DNA of 64,000 bases, taken from assembly GCA_002150815.3 (NCBI GenBank), contig NDFF03000178.1, positions 1 to 64,000 on the forward strand, given 5' to 3'. The translations under genes were made by a program, and so were the position numbers. The notes under the pieces are model-generated. The model searched no databases. It was not told the origin of the DNA and saw nothing but the letters and a program-made list of their open reading frames with translations. Source of the stretch: Grammothele lineata. Its lineage: Eukaryota > Basidiomycota > Agaricomycetes > Polyporales > Polyporaceae. The first letter of the stretch is position 1; the number at the start of each line of letters is the position of its first letter. This document shows, piece after piece, positions 56,772 to 64,000 of this stretch.

Positions 56772-58981
56772 ATGTCTACCGCCCCCGGGGATCCGTTCAC
56801 CATGATCCATCCAGGAGAGTTACTGGGCGGTCTATTAGTGGCAACGATGCTTGCGTGTGTGTAAGTGCTAGCTGTTGGTTGGAGGGCGTGTGATGTGTAT
56901 GTAGCTTGCGCTAATGACGACATGTGCAGACTTTACGGCCTTACCGTACTCCAGTCTTTCCTGTACTTTCAATGGTATTCACAAGACGGCCGTATCCTGA
57001 AGATTCTGGTCCGTAATTTGCTTGTAGTTCGTGGGCCGCTCCCTGACGTTGCCGTTGAAGGTCAGCACAGTCTTGTGCGTGTCTCGCCGAATATATTATT
57101 TGGCTCCCACCTGTCTAACTGCGCCATAGATTCATCGAGACGGTCCACATTATCTTTTGCATGATCGTCATCTACTTCTACACGATCACGTCGTTCGGAG
57201 ACGACGATTCACTTCTGAAGGTCAACTGGTTCGTCCACCAATCCTCTTTTGCGAGCAGGGGGTGACTCATCACATGTTTATGCAGGGGTGTCGGGGTATG
57301 TCCAACTCTTCTCCATCGATAAATTCTTCACGTGCATGAGGCTGATCAGCCTACAGGGTACCGCCCTGTGCGCTGCAAGTCGAGTTTGAATCTATTAACC
57401 ACTTTAGGAGACACTAACGTAGCACCGACTCGCAGACTTTCATCGGGACGATCGTGCAATGGTGCGTGTAGAGTCACGTCCACTCGCGATGGCAGAACCG
57501 CTAAGCCATGGAACAGCTACTACACCTGGAAGATCTGGATATGTGAGTCAGCGTGCGCTCGAGTTCCTCAGAGCCCCTAAGTTGACGTGCTCGTCGTAGT
57601 GAGCAACAAGTCTCTCCCGTACACGATCCTTCTGGTACGCTAGCCTCCTCGTTCCTCTCTCTCTCCTGACAAGCGCGGTCCTTACGCTTTACTGGTATTC
57701 ACCATAGGGAACCGTTGGAGTAGGCAGATTGGGTATGTCCAAGTCACGGCTCTAGCCCGACGCGAACGCCACTCACGGCCAAATGCCCTTTAGCATTCGG
57801 GCTTGGTGAGCTGTCCCATCCTCTTCCCAGTTCCACTTAACGCTGCTCACGCCCTATTCCGCCTCAGGTTCCGCCACCTTGTGCTGGAAGTACGATAACT
57901 GGGAGACGCTCGACCTCAAAGTTCCCGCAGCGACCGTACGTTCATCCCTCCCACCGCAACGCGTATCCACCCCGTTTTCGCTCAAGGCGCTTCTTCTTCT
58001 TCGTCTCTATCTCGCGCGCGCGCTATGTAGGTGACTTTGGCAGGGGGCCTCGGATGCGCGGCGTTCGCGGACCTGATGATGGCGCTCCTGCTTTCCTACT
58101 TCCTCAAGTACCACCACGGCGGCGCCGACTATTTCGAGTGCGTGGCGCGTTCACGTGCAGTTACAGATCCTAACTGAGGTTACAATAGGAGCACGCAGAC
58201 CATGGTTAACAAGATCCTCCTATACACCGTTAACGTCGGCGCGATTACGGGGTACGTCACTAGTCTTGTACTACTTTGCCATGGTTTGGCGGCCCGCGCG
58301 CCAGTGACATGTGCGTCCAGAGTCTGGCATGCTGACGACGAGACGTTAGCTTGGTCTCCATCGTGGCGGTAATACTCGTACGCACGTTTCCCTCTTCTCG
58401 AAGAAACTCCCCGTCACGACCCGATTCCATCGCATCCAGTTCGCATTCGAGAAGCAAAGCCTCATCTTTCTGGGGATGATCGAGATTCAGGCAAAGCGTA
58501 TGTAGATACTGCTGCCACGAGCGACTCGAAACTCACGACGTCTACCGCACACCTCGCTCGCTGTACACCTTCGCAGTATACTCCAACTCCCTCCTAGGCT
58601 CTCTGAACGCCCGCGCGCACATCCGAGGCTCTGCAGAAATCCACGGAACGCAGTGGTCATCCTCGCACCGGGGTAGGCTCACCGGGCCCGTGAGTACTCT
58701 TCCGAGTCCCTTCTCCTCACTGGCATCCCCGGCCTGCTATCCCGACTAGTTTTCGCTGAAAGTACCCGTTTAACTCAAAGCAGGCATTGGAAATCGACAT
58801 CTCGCGCGTCACCGTCACGACGGTAGACGGCCGTTCGCGCGGACGTGATAGGGTGAGCTCGTCTCCCCGCCTGTGCGCCGCCGCGCGCTCTCACCGATAT
58901 TCGATCGTGACGTTTTAGGATACGGTTGAGATGGGGAACTTTGGGAGTTCGAAGGCGGTGAATCTGGCAGGCGTCGCGTAG
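56772..58981 (+). CDS. DUF6534-type integral membrane protein, gene F
   Basis: Tandem paralogue of gene E, about 4.4 kb downstream. The start at 56772 gives MSTAPGDPFTMIHPGELLGG, LLVATMLACV-LYGLTVLQSFLYFQWYSQD, RILKIL-VSTVLC-VFIETVHIIFCMIVIYFY and TSFGDDDSLLKVNW-GVG-GTALCAA-TFIGTIVQC-YYTWKIW. Then follow NKSLPYTILL, LCWKYDNWETLDLKVPAAT, LLLSYFLKYHHGGADYFE, TMVNKILLYTVNVGAITG, LIFLGMIEIQAK-VYSNSLLGSLNARAHIRGS and ALEIDISRVTVTTVDGRSRG. It ends DTVEMGNFGSSKAVNLAGVA. All intron positions match E. No stops were seen inside exons. A DUF6534 multi-pass membrane protein is well supported by pattern; its biochemical role is unknown. Confidence 0.85.
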
Positions 58982-60035
58982 CGACTCTTGGTGGGCTCCT
59001 TTCCCTCCCTCCTAGACTCTTCTCTTCGGTTTACGTTGGGGATCACAGTCAACGGTTTGGGACTAAATTGGCTCTCAATTTCACGTATGTGCAGGTACGT
59101 ACGGCTATTTTCAATGGTTGAATTTTCCAAGCCCTCACGCACCACATTAGATGCAGGAGGATATGCCTCGGTTGCTGCACTCAGAGTTAAGTTGACACTC
59201 GTTGCGGGCATAACCCGGGAGACCAATAAACGTCTACCTATTTCCTATCTCGCGAACAGGACGCAGCCCATTCCATTTATTCCTCTAGTTCTGAGGATCG
59301 CTGTAGTGGAGGCCTATCTTGGCGTGATACTGTTCCCGTTCACGGGCAAACAGCAAGTCTTTGCGTGCAGCATTCCGACATGTCTCGTTATCATTACTAC
59401 TTTTACCCATCATTTGCTTTGCCTATATGTGAGCCTCGTCTCATGTCATATAGGACGTCTGAGCTGGCGTCTTTCCCATTGTCAATGGCGCGGGAGCATG
59501 TTGAATAGGCGGCTCTTCCGGTAATGAGAACGTCACTTTAGTTCTCGGTTGTTGGTACCTGGTCCTCTTACGCCCCTTTCAAATGCCTGTCAAGCATTCA
59601 AGGCGCGGTATCAGGATAGTCATGCGTTACATCTGCATCTGAACCTCCGATGGTCACCAAAAGTCATACCGTGTACGTCCAGGAGAGGAGCAGGGACCAG
59701 GCACACCCAGGTATCCCCCTTCTGCGGCCGGCCTATGTTTCGGGATCCTTCCTCATATCCCGGACCCGACTCCCACGGATCTAGAAGGGCGAGGGCGGCG
59801 TCGACGTGTTCCATCGAGCGGTTGTTTCCCACCTTCTGCTGATGCAGTGTTGACCGTAGTCAAATGTTGGACGTGGGCGCGGTGCAGTGTAGGCCCACAA
59901 CACTTCGTACATGATGCACATCCGCGCCTCTGGACAACCCGAGATCCTTCTCTCGCCCTCTCGGCCACCCAAAAAACCCCCAGGTGCGCCCTATAAGGCA
60001 TCGTGCATCTCCTCTTGCCACAACTCGTTTCCGCC
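58982..60035. other. Intergenic region between gene F and GMC gene 2
   Basis: The frame at 58988-59524 has hydrophobic stretches but no signature and begins directly at the end of gene F, so it is probably chance. The right edge holds the GMC gene 2 promoter. Confidence 0.35.
59992..59998 (+). promoter_or_regulatory. Candidate TATA box of GMC gene 2
   Basis: TATAAGG lies 38 bp upstream of the inferred ATG at 60036, at nearly the same distance as the CTTATAAAG of GMC gene 1. No transcript data are available. Confidence 0.45.
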
Positions 60036-63000
60036 ATGGAGAGCAAGCTAGCCACGATCGCCGACGTCGCAGATAAGTCCTTCGACTTCGTCATCGTAGG
60101 TATGCCTCACCGATACACTTCCTACTACTAATACTGCGCATTGATACTCATCGACTTCTTGCTGCGTACTACAGGGGGCGGCGTAAGTGTATTCCTCTGC
60201 GCACTGCTCGCTTCTGCTCACCTCGACGTTCCAGGTGGCGGGGTGCGTTCTTGCCGCTCGGCTGAGCGAAGCGCCCCACGTGACCGTCGCTCTCCTCGAA
60301 GCCGGGAACGCTCATATAGACGATCCGCTCGTCGGTTCGTCCATCTACCATCACTCTTCTTCCTTCTATGCCGCCCTGATATATGTGTTGGCAGCGGATC
60401 CGATGGGATGGACGAAGCAGATTCTGAACCCGGAATATGATTGGATCTTTCGTACCACACCCCAGGACGGGATCTTGGACACCGGCGTGACCCCCGAGGG
60501 AAAGCCGGTGTCGAGCTTCTACTGGGCCCGGTATGTGCTATCTCCGGTCACGTATCTACAAGCCCTTCATGACTTTGCTTGACATGGGTTCTGGTGTACA
60601 GGGGCAAAGGGCTTGGCGGAAGCTCGTGCACCAATTTTCTCTTTTGGACGCGACCCGGTAGAGCTGAGATCGACGGTAAGTCGCATGAGAAACGTGGCTG
60701 TATGGTGCTCTTAGTACCTGTGTTCTAGCCTTAGAAAAGTTAGGGAACGTAGGATGGAGCTGGGACAAGTTTCTTGAGTCGTCAAAGAAGAGCGAGGGGT
60801 AAAAGCTGTCATCCCATGTTCAACTAGTCGCCCTTCTTACTCCGCCTTAGCTTCTGCACTACGCCTCTCTGCAATGATCCCGAATATGCCGACTCCTTGA
60901 AGGACGGATATTTTGGACGCGAGGGTACGCCGTTGAGCGGATAACAGTGACGTCATATCTGACTGTCTCCGTTATAGGACCGGTCTCGGTCTCGTTCACC
61001 AGGATGTGTTCAAGGGCTGAAGTGCCGTTCCAAAAGGTATATATTCGCAGTCAATGGTCCTTTGTACTACGTTCTAACCCGTTGGTATTAGGCTCTGAGG
61101 GAATGCGGAGTGAAGATCGTCCAAGATGGAGTGAGTGTCGAATACCCCTCTTACGCTAGTGATAAGTGCTCACAGAAGGGCGATTGGTGCAGGTGGACGG
61201 TAACGTCAGTCATATCGCTTTCTTGCCAAGATCTATGCCATATTGATGGTCTAACGCAACTATAGCAACCGGGCTCGTACAAGTGTGCCCACAACATAGA
61301 TCCAAAGACAGGTACACGTACCACAGCGGCAAGCGTGAGTAGACCATGCCCTATCATGTTCGACATGGTTATCGATATCTCCGTAGTCGTACCTCTTCCC
61401 CAACATGCACAGGAAGAACTTGACAGTTCTCACGGGAGCGTTCGTCCGGAAGGTGCGGACTACGAAGTGGAGCTCAACCGTTGTGGCCACCGGGGTGGAG
61501 TTCGACCATGGTGGAAAGACATACATCGTCAACGCAAGGAAAGAAGTAATCCTCTCTGCTAGGTGAGAATCTCTACCTCGGCGATACCGATCAATTTATA
61601 CAATCCCGTTTCTGTTGGCAGTACCGTGAAGTCTCCCCACATTCTCGAGCTCAGCGGTATTGGAGACCCTCAGGTTCTCGCCCGGTTGGGCATACCAGTT
61701 CAAGTCGATCTGCCTTCCGTAGGGGCAAACCTCCAAGACCGTCTCATTATGCCGTCATTAGTTTACAGTTAGTCGCCTCTTCAACTTCAACATATCCCCA
61801 CTGACTGGTCGTCCAGTGATGCGCGACGATCAGGGGATCGTTACCAGCGATAACATGGACCTCCCGCATATTCGGAAGCAGCTCAATGAACTCTAGTGAG
61901 TTTTCTATTCGACTACTGAAGGCGTGTTCCCGATTAACAGCTGCTTTGGTAGCAACGAACCCCACATCAAGAACTACCTCGTTTGCTCGGCGGTGACCTT
62001 CATACCCATCCAGGAGCTTTCGCCTCGAGCGGACGAGCTCATCGCCGGGCTCGAACAGAGGCTTTCCCAGCGAGCCTCTAATTTTTCTCAGGGGCAGATC
62101 GAGCAGCTGAAGATTCAGCTAGAGATGCTGAAGGACAAGAACTCGCCTGACGTTGAGATCGTTGTGTTCCCAATCAACTTACGCCCTGACGGTTAGTTAC
62201 GTTTGTCCTATGCTTCTCCAACGCTTATGTTTAACGACCCTTGTATCGTTTCAGGTTCCAATAAGCCCTTCATCGGGCTTATGCCGTCGATCGGACATCC
62301 CTTCTCTCGTGGAACCATCGTGCGTACTCGACGTTCTAGCAGCGCCATCAGATCCCTCACCTCAAGTCTCGACATTCGTCCAGCATGCCGTCTCGAGCGA
62401 CCCTTACGACCAACCGGAGATTGTGCCAAACTACTTCCAGGACAAGTTCGATCTCGAGCTTCTCGTGGAGGCCGTGAAGTTCGCACGGAAGGCGACTGCG
62501 ACGGATGCCTGGAAGGCCGTCAGCGAGGCTGAGGTTATACCGGGTCCGAGCGCCGACACCGACGAGAAGCTGCGCGGTACGTTATTTACCCAACCGCGCT
62601 CGTCTCCTGTCGGAGTAGGCTGATACATATCCTACCCCTCAGAGCATGTGCGCTCGAACCTCTCGACTAGTTGGCGTACGTCATCCATTGAGCCACATCC
62701 GCCATAGGTCTGTGCTAACGTCCGCGTTCATATTGTGCAGACTCGTGCGGTACATGCTCCATGCTCCCCAAGGAGAAGGGCGGCGTTGTGGACACAAGCC
62801 TGCGGGTGCGTATTGCATGCGCATATCTCTGCACGCAGGAGATAATGGGATACGCCAGGTGTATGGTACCAGCAACATCCGCGTCGTCGACCTCTCTATC
62901 CTCCCACTCATCACCGCCGTGCACACACAAGGTACGTACTCATGCTTTTCATCCATGATGCGGGTAATGACCCCATTTAATCATGCAGCTACTACCTACG

Positions 63001-63169
63001 GGATCGCAGAGCAAGGTAAGCGTGCCACACTCAGTGCCGTGTGCATAATGCATAGCGCTAATAATATCAACCTGCAGCGGCGAGCATCATCAAAGCGGAG
63101 CACGGCCTGTTAACCCCGGAACTAAGAAGTGCTTTTTCAAAAAGTGTCAAGTTTCTAGCATCGCTGTAA
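60036..63169 (+). CDS. GMC family FAD-dependent oxidoreductase, copy 2
   Basis: Paralogue of the gene at 22431-25458 with matching introns. It starts MESKLATIADVADKSFDFVIVGGG-VAGCVLAARLSE and continues VTVALLEAGNAHIDDPL, YDWIFRTTPQDG, the first GMC signature GKGLGGSSCTNFLFWTRPGR, SWDKFLESSKKSE, YADSLKDGYFGRE, GPVSVSFTRMCSRAEVPFQK and KNLTVLTGAFVRKVR. The second GMC signature region is SPHILELSGIGDP. Then NEPHIKNYLVCSAVTFIPIQE and FIGLMPSIGHPFSRGTI follow. Both active-site His motifs are present: W-H-S-C-G-T-C-S-M-L, split by an intron near 62690, and AVHTQATTYGIAEQ. Near 62323 the donor used in copy 1 is lost; using GTGCGT instead removes seven residues in frame. The stop of copy 1 (GL*) reads GLL here, so the protein runs on for about 19 residues to 63169. 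It probably oxidises alcohols or aldehydes; the substrate is unknown. Confidence 0.85.
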
Positions 63170-64000
63170 AACGTAGGAATGAGAGCGTTGAGCGGAGGAA
63201 CTCCGAGGCATTATCTCCTGCTTTGAAGGCACTAGGCGACCTATCGCGAAAGCTGCAATGTATCGTATTGTATCTACGTATGAGCGGTGACGCTGTTCGA
63301 CGAGAACCATAGACTGCGGGGGCGCGAGGTATTTAGGAGTCATGGTTGCCTCTGTTCTTAGCCTTGATACAAACGCTCTGAGTCCCCTTCGGGGAGGCTT
63401 GCACTGGCATATTCAAGAAGAGGGACTCTTAGTACCATGTCGAGAACGCGTCAAAGCGTACGTAGCGAGCATCGTTCGTCTGCCCCGGACTCTTCAGCTC
63501 CACATTCACGGAGAAAGCGCGATCAAGCCATCTGTAGTTTCGAAGAAGACAACGCGCTCAATCGCACGGAGCCGTGACGGCGGTCCCCACAGAGGACGCG
63601 CGTTCCGAGTTCTCTTGCATGTACGACGCGAACATGCTGTTTGCCAGCATGCCCAAGAGGATCGTCAGTTCGTTGAGAAAGCCGATGTATGTTGCCGACA
63701 ACGCACTGGTGGTGACGGGAGGGATTCACGGAGGTGAGTAGATGTGCTTGAAAGACGAGATCTTCGGGCATGATTATGAACACACGAAACACCCCACGCT
63801 CCACAACGTAGTCAGTGCTACGTTTGAGACTATAGCACTAGTCTGAGACAGGACGAAGACGACATGCCATGCTCCATTCGGAGTTACCAGAGTCGAGGGG
63901 AGTGAGAAGTACAGGGAGCGGTGAACGGACCTCGTACACGAAGACGACGACATGAAAGCCACAGCCCCAGCTGCCTCCAACAGAAAGGTGTGATACCCGA
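63170..64000. other. Right edge of window, possible partial gene
   Basis: Plus-strand sequence at about 63560-63735 reads DARSEFSCMYDANMLFASMP and RIVSSLRKPMYVADNALVVT, then GGIHGG before a GTGAGT donor. It looks like a coding exon, but I do not recognise the family, and any continuation runs past or near the window end. A minus-strand frame at 63774-63980 overlaps this area. No further statement can be supported. Confidence 0.3.

Noticed and set aside
60036..63169. Apparent loss of the first active-site His in both GMC proteins (exon reads D-S-C-G-T)
   Set aside because: Correct splicing joins TGGC to ACTCG and restores W-H-S-C-G-T in both copies; the Asp came from reading through the intron.

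Overview
This window is eukaryotic DNA from a filamentous fungus, very probably an agaricomycete (mushroom or polypore type) basidiomycete. The evidence is dense genes with many 49-65 nt GT-AG introns, several DUF6534-type seven-helix membrane protein genes, a Plavaka transposon, AAO-like GMC oxidoreductases and a multi-intron reducing polyketide synthase (PKS). No rRNA, tRNA or CRISPR array was recognised.

Layout. 1-12 kb (minus strand): two DUF6534 genes (A, 1022-5449; B, 9176-10760) lie in a tandem segmental duplication. Gene A carries a 2.8 kb inverted-repeat element inside an intron, and a 980-bp inverted-repeat element with GTGCGTCC minisatellite lies between the copies. 12.8-16.9 kb: a complete hAT transposon with a perfect 8-bp target duplication. 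17-20 kb: a decayed PKS acyltransferase fragment followed by a 5'-truncated DUF6534 relic. 22-30 kb (minus): a GMC oxidoreductase and DUF6534 gene C. 30.8-37.5 kb: a Plavaka element with two divergent, apparently intact genes. 39.4-48.7 kb: a free-standing thioester-reductase gene diverging from a complete PKS of 17 exons. 52-63 kb (plus): DUF6534 genes E and F (a tandem pair) and a second GMC oxidoreductase.

How the genes may work together. The PKS (KS-AT-DH-degenerate ER-KR-ACP, 1,921 aa by my exon model) has every expected catalytic residue except a working enoylreductase, and it has no release domain. The divergent reductase (427 aa) has the right fold to release an ACP-bound chain as an aldehyde or alcohol. 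The GMC oxidoreductases are candidate tailoring enzymes. The DUF6534 proteins are membrane partners of unknown function. This is an inferred biosynthetic gene cluster.

The order PKS - DUF6534 - GMC appears twice: once decayed (17.6-25.5 kb, with its GMC inverted but intact) and once intact (42-63 kb). This suggests an old cluster duplication followed by PKS loss in one copy and invasion by transposons. All splice models here were made by eye from reading frame, GT/AG signals and paralogue comparison.
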